A DNA stretch of 64,000 bases, from assembly GCA_946902985.2 (NCBI GenBank), contig OX336388.2:224214467-224278466 (forward strand), given 5' to 3'. The DNA is from Meconema thalassinum (taxonomy: Eukaryota; Arthropoda; Insecta; Orthoptera; Tettigoniidae). The translations under genes and the position numbers were made by a program. This document shows positions 44,362 to 54,472 of this stretch, in pieces (position 1 is the stretch's first letter; each line of letters opens with the position of its first letter). The notes beneath the pieces are model-generated. The model made no database searches and was not told the origin of the DNA. It saw nothing but the letters and a program-made list of their open reading frames with translations.

Positions 44362-44929
44362 ACTTTCATACCTGATCTAGTCTCCATTATTCTGATTGCA
44401 TATTGAAATGAAGGAACTGAATGACTAAAGCTCCCTAATGAGTGACCAAGGTCATTCAGTGTGTTGAAGGTGGAAGAGGGAAGGGCGAAGGAGAGAGATA
44501 AGAACGATGACAAATAACTGCGGAATTACCCCCTGCTTCCGTGGAAACAATAGCCCGGTTTCCAGGAATTGACCCGGCTAGCAAATAATAGCTCCTACCT
44601 GTTAGAAATATCCCATAACTTACACTGCTTTAGAATGGTTCTTCAGAAGTATATTCCAGTCTATCCTGAACAATAATTTCTAAAGCTTATTCTGATTTTT
44701 ATAAAACGAAATTCAAATGAAAATTACCAAAATATGCTGTTTATAATGATATTTTGTTCAAAATATGCCATAAAACTTAAGAAAGCCTAAATATGCATTT
44801 ATATGCCCAATAAAACCTGTTTAATTTTGATTATTGTGCTTGGAAACGTGTTCAAAATACGAGACTATAAGATATATTGTTAAGGGAAAATATATGACTT
44901 GTCATAGAAATCCGCTCCCTAGTCATTAT

Positions 44930-45521
44930 CTATGAGCTTCCCGATAAACACGGCAAGCTAAGCCGGCTATGACTGGCGCGTACACGGATCTGCTGCTCCA
45001 CTGACTCATATCGTTAGTTCACAAGTGTTTTGTCAATCATATGGACGTGTATCCGCAAACCTTAGACGTTAGTGTTGCACGTTTAGTGAGTATTGTGATT
45101 ACTGTGATTGTTGGTCATGCTTAGACACCAATTCACAGTGCGCGAACGTTGTTTATGTCCATAATTCGTATAAGAAAAGCAGAAAATCTTGTTCTGAAAC
45201 AAGGTAGCCCTGTGCCTAATGCCAGTACAATTAGAAGGCTCGCTAAACGAATCAAGGAAACAGGCTCCGTAAATTGTTGACAGATATTCTTTCATCAGAA
45301 GATGTCAGGTGTATGCTACAAGAGAGGGAGGACATTTTCAGCATCGCCTATGAGCACTTAAGTACACATTATTGAACATGTTTGGTAAAAGGGTCAAAGT
45401 GCGCGCCAACCACCTGCTGACCGGGTACGCGGGCCCGCGATCTGAGGCAGTCACAGCCGTGTTCCGTACAATATTAATTGTTAATTACGCAAAACTGAAA
45501 AATAAAACTAGGGATGAAAGG
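44930..45521. other. Mostly unassigned; decayed HTH frame at 45135-45280
   Basis: The plus strand gives, with two frame changes, HNSYKKSRKSCSETR and then PVPNASTIRRLAKRIKETGS, which resembles the DUF4817-type helix-turn-helix common in insect transposon-associated proteins. Nothing else recognised. Treat as a weak hint of an old DNA-transposon gene. Confidence 0.3.
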
Positions 45522-45706
45522 AAGTTTGTAGATTTCGTGACCGTTAATCAAGCGGTTATGAGCCACGGGACCTCCTTTCTACGTGGAATCCGAACCTCAG
45601 AACTAGCATTACGCTTTGAAAATCTCACATGCATCAACCGGGAACCAAACCTGGTCAACCGTTGTGAGAAGCCAACAGCTTAACTACTGCGCCACCACGC
45701 CCATGA
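45522..45706 (-). repeat. SINE-e copy 2
   Basis: Reverse copy with box A inverse (ctactgcgccacca), box B inverse (cgggaaccaaacctgg) and the shared body ('aaatctcacatgcat', 'ggttatgagccac'). Confidence 0.65.
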
Positions 45707-45882
45707 AAGATAAATCTTCAAAGTTATCTTTAATCCTACATTTATCTGTGTGGAGTCTGGGAAAATCTCGGAGGGAAGAAGCACAGCAGTAACGGGATTC
45801 AAATCACCAATCTCCGAATGCAGCTCCCCATCACAATCATGGTGCTGGATATATTCTAAAGCTGAATTTTGACTTTGGCAGG

Positions 45883-46373
45883 AGCGTCTTCGGTGGCGTA
45901 GTTGGTAGCATGCTGAGCTTCTGTGCCCAAGATCGCGGGTTCAAACCCGGCCGAAGTCGTCGGATTTTTTAAGAGCGTGAAAAATCCTCAGTATGACTTC
46001 GTTCGGAGGGGAAGTAAAGCCGGCGGTTCCATGTCATAGATTTATGGCATGATAAAGATCCTTCCACTAATTACACTTGTATGAAGCTAAATTATAGGTT
46101 AGATTTGACTTACGCCGACTGTGGTGGCATCTAGTAACCAAGTCCAGAACTAATTGGTCATTGACGGTGGCGTTTGGTAGCAAAAGTTAGAACTACTTAT
46201 AAAATCGAATGTCTACAGTCCTTACTTGAATTTAAAAAATGAAAGATAACACACACTAATACAGTCAACACAATTAACACCCGTTATCAGACAGATTCCA
46301 CACACACCCAAAGTACACGGGGCTACATGACCGCGTTTTCTCAACCCCTAAACTGAGGAACCAACCAACCGAA
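45883..46373 (+). repeat. SINE-a copy 8 with 9-bp TSD
   Basis: Complete head (GGCGTAGTTGGTAGC; GGTTCAAACCC) and body ending 'ggaaccaacc'. Flanked by tttggcagg at 45874-45882 and 46374-46382. Confidence 0.85.
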
Positions 46374-46382
46374 TTTGGCAGG

Positions 46383-46794
46383 TATTTGATCTGATGTACT
46401 GATTTGGTGTTGTGCCCCAGCTGGCAGGCCCGCCCCTGGTGATTGGTCATGGACAGGAGTTCTCTTCCCCTCCCCCCCTCTCCCCCTGAGGAGCTCCCGG
46501 GCAGCAGTCGATAATTAGTAGCCGGTGATGTGAGGTGAGACTAATTAAGTCTCGCGCGTCTTGTGAGGGCTTGGAGACTTCAATGCGCCGGTACATCACG
46601 AACCTGCTTACTCAAATACACTGGGCTATTCTCTCCTTCCTGGTTGGAAATGAGTTCAAGACAAGCTATTTAATATTGTCATTTTCAACGTGATCGTGAT
46701 CGTAATAATAATAATAATAATAATAATCACTAAGCTCGAGAAGGCCTACAGGCTAACGTGGGCCCTTTGCAACAAGAAATGCATTTCGACGAAC
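46383..46794. other. No recognisable gene; C-rich patch
   Basis: A relatively GC-rich 160-bp patch (about 46415-46600, with ctcccctccccccctctcc) and an AAT microsatellite at 46703-46727. No coding frame. Confidence 0.3.
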
Positions 46795-46852
46795 GCCAAA
46801 TTACTTCCGCTCCGAACGAAGGCATACTGAGGGATTCTTAACGCTCTTAAAA
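46795..46852 (-). repeat. SINE-a fragment, target of TR4 copy 1
   Basis: 'ccgctccgaacgaaggcata' to 'taacgctcttaaaa' is reverse SINE-a, broken at the same A-run where TR2 copy 1 broke another SINE-a. Confidence 0.6.
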
Positions 46853-47563
46853 AGTGACAGTCAGTCTTAGAGACTAGACTTTGTATCATTTTAAATGCTA
46901 CAAATGCTGAAAAATGCTAGAAAGGCTGGAGGTTTGACATGTTAGAAAATTATCTGCATAATACTTATCTTGCTTATCTTGCTTCAAATTACTCGCGAAC
47001 GGCAAGTGCAAACCAAGGGCAAAGCAAGGTCAAACGCGCGGGGACGTGTCCCTTCCATCCAGTCTAAAAACACTGATAGTCTGCGATGTATTGAAGATAG
47101 AAATATGCTCTCGCGGACATTTTGTAGAACTTTTCATGCTGACCAATTCTTACGCTCATAGTATATTGATATTTTTAACGGTTTGCCCAGCGTAAGCTTA
47201 AGAAGCGCACGGACGCCAAGTTTGTTTCCGACTTTTTCACTGAAATCGTCACTGCCTGGCTCCCTTATATCATAGGCAACATAAATTATGTTCTACAGAA
47301 TCTTTCCTCGAGATATCCTTTACAGAATGGTGAAAACCGCATCAAAATCCATCCAGTGGTTCTCGAGATTACCCGTGACATCCAAGAATCGGGGATTTTT
47401 GTCTTATACTAACGAAGTAGAGATTGACGGGGAACACATGCACCAAGCGGTACTATGACGTCACACACCTCAGTGCATCTGAGTACATTTCGTCCCGTCA
47501 CCGTAACGTAACGCCAGACCCCAGCGTAACGACGAAGTCTACAAGATCATTTAAAATGATAAA
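46853..47563 (+). repeat. TR4 copy 1
   Basis: Starts 'agtgacagtcagtcttagag' (hairpin GTCT/AGAC), subterminal TATCATTTTAAATG at 46884-46897, inverse CATTTAAAATGATA at 47548-47561 inside a 3' hairpin, then AAAA. It contains part of repeat E (about 47100-47410) and 'gtactatgacgtcacacacc'. Sits in a SINE-a A-run. No protein. Confidence 0.7.
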
Positions 47564-47930
47564 ACATTCCGAATTCAGTCTGTCTTTTCGCGGTGAAATA
47601 TAGCTTAGCCTTCAAGCGTGCTGAGAAGGACTTCTTTTCAGACGGGTTAGAGAAGGGATTATAGAGGGAAATCGGCCGTGGACCTAATTGAATGGAACCG
47701 TTCGCCTGGTGGTTCTTGTCTTAGGGTCTTGAGGACGTAAAACGCGAAGATATGTCGAAATGTTCCTGAAGTCACATCTTTCTAATAAATGCTGAACCTT
47801 CTTTTTTGGTGCAGATCTACATAAGTCGGGCCTACGGGTATGGACAGTAGAGTAGAGGAGATACTGGTGTGAGGTCAATATTAACAATACGAATTAAATG
47901 TGGATATTTCACTGCGTTCATTTACGTTCT
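47564..47930. other. No recognisable feature
   Basis: Unassigned spacer between TR4 and TR1. Confidence 0.3.
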
Positions 47931-49368
47931 AAAACAAGAAGTTCCGTAACGAACTAAAGAGCCTACTTTTCTTAAAATTTAAGATTCATGCCAATGATTA
48001 ATCTATATGGATCTATCTAGAATAATGACGAAATTAAGTTAGTCACATCGAAATTTCTAATTAGTTCGAAATACTGTTTACCTCATATAATGTAGCCTAA
48101 TAGAGCACTACAGTTGGCAGCCCTGGTGACTGAATATATTCTTAGTTCCATCTCTTAGGGTACTGAATACAAAATTTGGTTGAAGTCCAATGGATAGCAT
48201 GGACGTTACATGCAGTTAAACATTGGATTCAACAGCGCGCGTAAAATCATGTTGGCGACAATGTCATGCATGTATTGATAAGAAATAATCTGAAATAATA
48301 TGATCCATTGTTGTGCCAATTTTGAATGAAATCCATTAGTTAGTATAGAAGTTACATGCATTTTAAAATTGGACCTATCAGCAGACTTTGGATCAAGTTG
48401 GCAGCACTGACGTATATTAGTTACTCCAAAATAATCTAGAATGACAGGTACTACACGTGTGCAAAGTTTAGAGCTATTGGATTGCATACTTTCTGATATA
48501 TTGGTATTAGAGTAACAATAATAGAGACAGCGTTTATTAACTGTTGGCAGCCCTGGTTGTTCTAAAGAATACGCATAGTCATATCTGTTATGGTACACAT
48601 AGCACATACGAAATGTGGTTGAAATCAAAATGATAGTATAGAAGTTACATGTATTTAAATTTGGACCTCTCAGCAGGCTTAGAATCATGTTGGTAGCACT
48701 CACGTATATAAGTTACTCCAAATTAATATAGAATGTCAGGTACTATACGTGTGCATATTTTAAAGCTGTCGGTTTGCATACTTTCTGATATATTGGTATT
48801 TGGATTTAAAAAAATTGAGAGCATTTATTAACAGTTGGCAGCCCTGGCGGCTCTTAAGAATACGCTCAGTTATATCTGCTTATGTACACATAGCACATAC
48901 GAAATGTGGTTGAATTCCAATCGATAGTGTAGAAGTTATATGCCTCTTAATATTGGACCTACCAGCAGGCTTTGAATCATTTTGGCAACACTGTCATGTA
49001 TGGCCTCCAGGATTTTAACTGAACTATTATTATCTATACGTGTGCCAATTTTGAAATAGCTCCCATTCATAACTTCCATGATATCCAACTTGGAGCTGAA
49101 ATTTCAATTGCGATTTTTCAGCAGTTTGTAGCACTGACATAATTTAAAAATACGGCATTGAGATATTCAGGTATAGATCTTTACTTCTACCAAATTTTGT
49201 TTCGATTGCTGCAGCCGTTTAGGAGTTGATAGTCGGGGACACACACACACAGAGAGAAGGACAGGCAGACAGACTGCCAGACAGAAAGACAGACAGACAG
49301 ACACGCATTTGCCCGATCTCGTAAGTCTACTTTTTCCTCATTTTTGCAAAATGTGAAAAGTAGGCTAA
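47931..49368 (+). repeat. TR1 copy 2 (uninterrupted reference)
   Basis: 1.44 kb: start module 'aacaagaagttccgtaacga', AGCCTACTTTTC at 47960-47971, inverse GAAAAGTAGGCT at 49355-49366. Tandem units of 292-293 bp: 'ggacctatcagcag'-type landmarks at 48371, 48663 and 48956, and 'ggcagccctgg' at 48545 and 48837. GACA tract at about 49262-49300, then a 3' hairpin CTACTTTTT...AAAAGTAG. A 165-codon reverse ORF crosses the units but is not in a constant frame between them, so no gene is claimed. Confidence 0.8.
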
Positions 49369-49384
49369 TAACCGGACTGATAAA

Positions 49385-49832
49385 CAGTTGACGATTTTTG
49401 GCATACAAATGATTACGAAAATTGGATGCTGGGATATAAGAACTTCTCGCCAAACAGGCAGGCTAAAGCAGGTCTGCGCAGTAATGAGAAACTACCAGTT
49501 AGGTATTCTAGGATTGAGTGAAGTACGTTGGAAGAACTTTGGAGAACAACGAACAACTGAAGGATTTACCCTTCTCTACTCTGGAAATGAAGAGGGAAGA
49601 GACCATGTAGAGGGTGTGGGAGCAGGACGCCATTGAAAAAGAAGCACTTAGTTGGAACACCCAAAGCACCCGAGGAAGAGGTAGGCCAAGAAATACATGG
49701 TGAAGAAGTGTTGAGGAGGAGAGGAAGGCGACTGGCAAATCATAGACAGACCTGCAGAGGCTGGCTGGGAGAAGAAATCAGTGGAGGGATTTTGTTGCAG
49801 CCCTTTGCTCCGAGAGGGGACATGGGAATTAA
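49385..49832 (+). pseudogene. RTE-type LINE, endonuclease fused to C-terminus
   Basis: From about 49421 the frame reads IGCWDIRTSRQTGRLKQVC and LGILGLSEVRWKNFG, the start of an AP-type endonuclease of RTE LINEs. Near 49630 it jumps directly to a C-terminal region (TRGRGRPRNTW; then NQWRDFVAALCSERG, ending about 49832) with two stops. Endonuclease remainder and the whole RT are missing, so this is an internally deleted copy. The order (first and last pieces of one ORF) shows deletion rather than two insertions. Confidence 0.7.
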
Positions 49833-49924
49833 GTAAGTCAAAACCCTGTATAAATGAGTAATTTACAATTGCACAGTAGCACATGGGAATTTTGCAGTGC
49901 GGCTAACATTAAATAATGAATATG

Positions 49925-50279
49925 GGACTGAAAGGCAGCAAGTCATTCACCTAATTGCAGGTTCGCTCCTGGCCGTGGGAAGTGATTATTGAAAGGCGAG
50001 AAAAATCACGATACGAATGTCATAAGTTGTTGGCATGCTAAAGAACCCATTTGAATTCAGTAGACCGTGTTCATAATTGAAAAATTAATCTCGGGATTTT
50101 CCGCCAACACCAAGTTCCTCATTTCTCTACTAGAAAGCGCTATAGTGTCAAGGAACTTAGATATCTAACCTCCTTGACTTTCATAGCGCTTCAAGAAGCG
50201 ATAAAATTCGACACGCAAGTTGCCCTATGGTCGTCAATTAACAAAGCTTGCACCCGGCCATACGATATTATTATTATTG
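49925..50279 (+). repeat. SINE-f copy 2
   Basis: Box B-like GCAGGTTCGCTCC then the SINE-f body, ending in a short ATT tail (about 50266-50279). The head upstream of box B is degraded. Confidence 0.7.
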
Positions 50280-50327
50280 ACTTAATGCTTTTCAACTCCG
50301 ACCGATTCTATCATATCTATACTAATA

Positions 50328-50954
50328 TAAGGTGCGTTCAAAAAGTAACGAGCCTGAGACTGGATTGCGCAAACCGGTGACGACATCGGCTAATCGTGGG
50401 GGGTGTAACGGACGCTCAATCCGACCACGGCGGCTATGGCGTTCACTGTCAATCGGCGGTCCTGGGTAATGAGTGCATCAACCAGCTGGACGTTGTCATC
50501 GATAATGCGGGGGGGGGGGGAGGGGAGGGGGGGGGGGGGGTGCTTCAGATCGGGCATCATCGGCTAATGACACCCGTCCTTCCCTGAAGCGCTTGTGCCA
50601 CGCCTTGACCCTTGCAAGGGACATGCAGTGTTCGCCGTACACTTGTGACATTCGGCGATGAATGTCCGTTCCCCCTACTCCTTTCGCTGTCAGAAATCGA
50701 ACAACACCTCTTTGCTCTTCGGTTGACGCCTCCATGTCACTGTTTGCAATGCGACTGGCAGCGTTGGACGATTGATACATACTGCTGCTCGCTTTGTATC
50801 ATCAGTTGACATGGACGCGTGCCCTCTAGCGACGGGCTGTTACCTTCCACGCCCTGGTCGGAACCACGCCTCGTTACACATGCCACGATTAGCCGATGTC
50901 GTCACCGGTTTGCAGATTACAGCCTCCGGCTCGTTACTTTTTGAACGCACCTTA
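50328..50954 (-). mobile_element. Mariner-type derivative, copy 3
   Basis: 627 bp with TA at 50326-50327 and 50955-50956. As in copy 2, both ends carry the 5'-end sequence (left about 75 bp, right the full head). The interior is a reverse transposase N-terminus interrupted by a G-rich tract at 50507-50540. Confidence 0.8.
50496..50735 (-). pseudogene. Mariner N-terminal fragment (copy 3)
   Basis: From Met at 50735: MEASTEEQRGVVRFLTAKG..., first helix-turn-helix VKAWHKRFREGR, then DARSE and a run of prolines encoded by the G-rich tract, with a stop at 50496. Only the first helix-turn-helix remains. Confidence 0.7.
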
Positions 50955-50956
50955 TA

Positions 50957-51179
50957 TATAAAAGCTGAAGAGTTTGTTTGTTTAAGTGTTTAAACGCGCT
51001 AATCTCTGGAACTACCAGTCGGATTCGAAAAAATCTTTTTGTATAATTATGGTAGCCAGATTCAAGAAGAATAGTTTAGGCTATGTAGCATTAGGCTACA
51101 CCTCTCAGGTAACCTAAAAGATTGATTTTTGTTTAGTAAGTCGGAAGAACAATCGCTTCCGAACAACTTCAACAATATC
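50957..51179. other. No recognisable feature
   Basis: Short spacer; the outer end of the foldback to the right may extend into it. Confidence 0.3.
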
Positions 51180-52160
51180 TAACAAGGAGAGGTCGCCAAG
51201 TGGCTTTCTAGAAAAATGTTCAAATTTGGAGGGTTTGCTCTTCATAAGAAAATATTTTGGCCGTGTTCGAGCGTTTTTGCCAATGGGCCTTAGTGTGTTC
51301 AATATTGAACGTTTAAAATCAATCCTCAAACTTGTGTAGTCATATTCTCGCACACTTTCCCGGCTCGTTTCCGTGGCGTAGTTGCTAGCGGATTGGCGGG
51401 GAGAATTAAAGGTTTCGAGTTCGAGTCAGACCTAGGTCAGGACGTTTTTTTTTACTGTTATTGTCTTTTGTGTTTTCTAACGTATTTGCTGTGGTCTCTT
51501 CGGTTTTGGAGCTATGTACAATATTTTAACATCATTATTATTCGTCCTTGAAGCTAGAACGAGTCATATGTTTTATTGGTAAGAATTTAAATGCAGCATG
51601 GCCGGCGACGCTACGTTCATGTGCACTGCGCCGAGTCTAATGTAGGAACGCAAGAGTCCTTCCCGCTGTTCCACTCTGCTCTAACTCAGGCTAAACTGTC
51701 TGTATCCAAAACTCGATACGGAACTCGTGTGAGCAACATCGCAGGACACTCTTCGTCACGCAAGTGCCGTATAAGCGGGTTCGATAAGTCGGAGGTCTTG
51801 ATTGACGCTTATGCGTATTCAATATTACGTGTGTGCGGTTGTCTACAATAAACAGTATCTAGAACGCAAAAGACAATAATAACAGTAAAAAAGAAATGTC
51901 CTGACCATGTTCTGACTCGAACCTTTAATTCCCCACGCCAATGCGCTAGCGACTACGCCACGGAAACGAGCCGGGAACGAGTGCGAGAATAGGACTACAC
52001 AAGTTTGAGGATTGATTTTAAACGTTCAATTTTGATCACACTAAGGCCCATTGGCAAAAACGCTCGAACACGGCAAAAATATTTTCTTATGAAGAGCAAA
52101 CCCTCCAAATTTGAACACTTTTCTTGAAAACCACTTGGCGTCCTCTCCTTGTAAGTCTAT
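51180..52160. mobile_element. Foldback element with tRNA-like sequence in each arm
   Basis: Arms about 51180-51480 and 51865-52160 are inverted copies ('gtttgctcttcataagaaaa'/'ttttcttatgaagagcaaac', 'cggctcgtttccgtggcgta'/'tacgccacggaaacgagccg'). Each arm holds a tRNA-like segment: TTCCGTGGCGTAGTTGCTAG with a box B-like GAGTTCGAGTC about 45 nt later. The ~385-bp centre carries an 86-codon frame (51591-51851) of no recognised family. Confidence 0.75.
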
Positions 52161-52644
52161 TGTTGTCAGGCAATACGGGCTGCATCACGTCGCCCCTACC
52201 AGTGTTCTGGTGCAGAATTGCGAGCTGCTTAAAATTGCAGACACGTGGAGTAATTAGTGCAAAATGATTTCTTAGGCCCCTTAAAACACTTATCATCATG
52301 ACAATAGTATGCCTCTGTATAAGGGCGTTGGTGTTGGTGCAGCATACTGAGGTTATCAGCTGCAATAAGCGTTGGTGCTTTCCGATCCTTATCCTTGAGC
52401 GCTCCAGTTCTGTAGAAGTATTCATTATCATCCATAAAACAAATAAATCCACCGGGCGAAGCCAGGCATTACTGCTAGTGTGAAAATATAATATATACGA
52501 AAGTGTAATTTCAAAACACCTTCACACAGCACGAAACCATGACGTCATCCCATGAAGTCATCACTAAATTAGCAAACAATGGTTTTTGCCAAGTTTTCTG
52601 TCAACATCCACACATCATGTATCATAAAATGAATAAATAACTGA
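52161..52644. other. Unassigned
   Basis: No gene recognised. 52455-52484 ('accgggcgaagccaggcatt') is the inverse of the hairpin-like start of repeat E at 59905. Confidence 0.35.
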
Positions 52645-52975
52645 ATGATTAAGAAAGATGAAAGAAGACTAGAAGCGTTTGAAATGTGGTTGTGGAGAAG
52701 GATGGAAAGCATGTCCTGGGTGAAAAGGTTCCGGAATGAGGAGGTATTGGAGCGAGTTGGAGGATGTTACATACCATCCATACAAGGAGGAGGAACTGCT
52801 GCGAAGAGAGTGTTTGCTGAGGAATGCTCTCGAGGGATCAGTAAACGGTAAGAGAGGAAGAGGACGGAGAAGGTACCAGCTGGTGGACAGTGTCAAGATA
52901 GCAGGGAATTGCTACCAGACAAAGAGACAGGACTACGTGGAGAGCTGCTGTGTGAAGACCTGCCGAAGGGCAGAA
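52645..52975 (+). pseudogene. RTE-type LINE C-terminal fragment
   Basis: Frame 1 reads KKDERRLEAFEMWLWRRMES then SWVKRFRNEEVLERVG, matching the post-RT region in the LINE at 61.8-62.8 kb (RAFEMWIYRRILKISW...). After a frame change it gives LLRNALEGSVNGKRGRGRRR and tails off. 5'-truncated and frameshifted. Confidence 0.65.
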
Positions 52976-53115
52976 CACCTCATATACAGGGTCTTTCATA
53001 TAAAGTAGGAACGGCAAGTGGCAGTTTTGTTATCCGCTGCTGCGGTGGCCTTGGCCGAGCTTGTGGCGCGCCATGGCCCCCTGCTGTACTATTGAAAGCG
53101 CGCGCGTAGTACATA

Positions 53116-54336
53116 CGAGGGCTGTTATCTTTTTCAAGTTCCGATGGTCTGTATAAAAACAACAGATTGACACACCAAACTGATTTTACTACTAAATGTT
53201 TGCTTGTTATATTCGTATGTCTCAACATAATCGCTGGTTTGGACTAAACGGCAGATAGTCCAAAACTTCGCACTTGAATTCTTTGAAAAATCTATCGTAA
53301 CGTTGGTACAGTGTGGTCGTGAATGGTTTTCACCTTTTTCGATAATTGAAGGTATGGTTGGGCGGCAACGCCTCGCCAAAAGGGAAACACTTCAGGAGAC
53401 TCTCCAGACGTATCCACCTCAGTGGCGGCAGAACATTTTGCCGAGGGCATTGGAAAGCTGGTGTAACGATACGACAAATTTTTCAATCGTTTTGGCGATT
53501 ATGTTGAGACAAGAATAAAACAAGCAAACATTTAGTAGTAAAATCAGTTTGGTATGTCAATCTGTTATTTTTATACAGTGCTTCGGAACTTGAAAAAAAA
53601 AGTGACAGTCAGTCTGAAAGACTACACTTTGTATCATTTTAAATGCTAGAAATGCTGAAAAATGCTAGAAATGCTGGAGACTCTTGACATGTTAGAAAAG
53701 TATCTCCATAATCTTGCTTTATAATACTTACCTTGTTTCAAATTACTCACGAACGGCAAGTGCAAACCAAGGGCAAAGCAAGGTCAAGGGCGCGGGAGAT
53801 GGCTGGATGATGTGCCCCTTCCATCCAGTCTAAAAACACTTATAGTGGGCGATGTATTGAAGATAGAGATATGCTCTCGCGGACTTTTTTGTAGAACTTT
53901 TCATGGTGACCAATTCTTACGCTCATAGTATATTGATATTTTAAACGGTTTGCCCAGCGTAAACTTAAGAAGCGCACGGACGCCAAGTTTGTTTTCGACT
54001 TTTTCACTGAAATCGTTACTGCTTGGCTTCCTTTAATCATACATAAATTATTTTCTACAGACTCTTTGCTCGAGATATCCTTTACAGAATGGTGAAAACC
54101 GCATCAAAATCCATCCAGTGGTTCTCGAGATTACCCGTGACATCCAAGAATCGGGGAGTTTTGTCTTATACAAACGAAGTAGAGATTGTCGGGGAACACA
54201 TGCACTAAGCGGTACTATGACGTCACACACCTCAGTGCATCTAGGTACATTTAGTCCCGTCACCGTAACGTAACGCCAGACCCCAGCGTAACGACGAAGT
54301 CGACAAGATCATTTAAAATGATAAAACCAGCCCTCG
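53116..54336. mobile_element. FB-P copy 2 (mariner-derived)
   Basis: Ends CGAGGGCTG...CAGCCCTCG with TA duplications; longer inverted repeats 'tcaagttccgatggtctgta' (about 53136) and inverse to about 53595. The interior (53230-53515) has a degraded mariner region (minus frame with NHSRPHCTNVTIDF). TR4 copy 2 is inserted in an A-run just inside the right end (53601-54326), so the right terminal repeat is split. Confidence 0.75.
53601..54326 (+). repeat. TR4 copy 2
   Basis: Start 'agtgacagtcagtctgaaag' (hairpin AGTCT/AGACT), TATCATTTTAAATG at 53632-53645, inverse CATTTAAAATGATA at 54310-54323 followed by AAA. Includes part of repeat E and 'gtactatgacgtcacacacc'. Inserted within an A-run (gaacttgaaaaaaaa) of FB-P, with no clear target duplication. 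Confidence 0.7.
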
Positions 54337-54472
54337 TATGTACTATGCGCGCGCTTTCAATAGTACAGCAGGGGGCCATGGCGCGCCACAAGCTCGGCCA
54401 AGGCCACCGCAGCAGCGAATAACAAAACTGCCACTTGCCGTTCCTACTTTATATGAAAGACCCTGTATATGT

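Larger units (their letters stand above)
35669..44921. mobile_element. hAT-like non-autonomous element, split by gypsy
   Basis: Terminal inverted repeats: left TTAGGGGGCGGATTTCTATG at 35669, right inverse ending at 44921 (19 of 20 bases agree over AGGGGGCGGATTTCTATGAC). Flanks gtcattaa (35661-35668) and gtcattat (44922-44929) look like an 8-bp duplication with one change. Without gypsy the element is about 0.93 kb with AT-rich arms rich in 'aaaatatg' words and no transposase. The superfamily call rests on the 8-bp duplication and GGCGG-bearing end. Confidence 0.65.
52985..54467. mobile_element. Palindromic MITE with FB-P inserted at its centre
   Basis: Arms 52985-53115 and 54339-54467 are near-perfect inverses (TACAGGGTCTTTCATATAAA ... 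its inverse; 'ggcgcgccatggccccctgc'). Joined, they make a ~260-bp palindrome centred on 'agtacaTAtgtact', and that central TA is exactly where FB-P copy 2 sits, with TA on both sides (53114-53115, 54337-54338). Confidence 0.85.

Noticed and set aside
48206..48703. 165-codon reverse ORF in TR1, with a related 127-codon ORF at 28117-28500
   Set aside because: It spans TR1 tandem units of 292-293 bp, which shift frame between units; similarity between the two ORFs is explained by TR1 copies. No domain recognised.
47931..49368. TR1 as a classical TIR DNA transposon
   Set aside because: Kept only as an alternative: the inverted repeat is subterminal at the 5' side, and no consistent target duplication is visible across copies.
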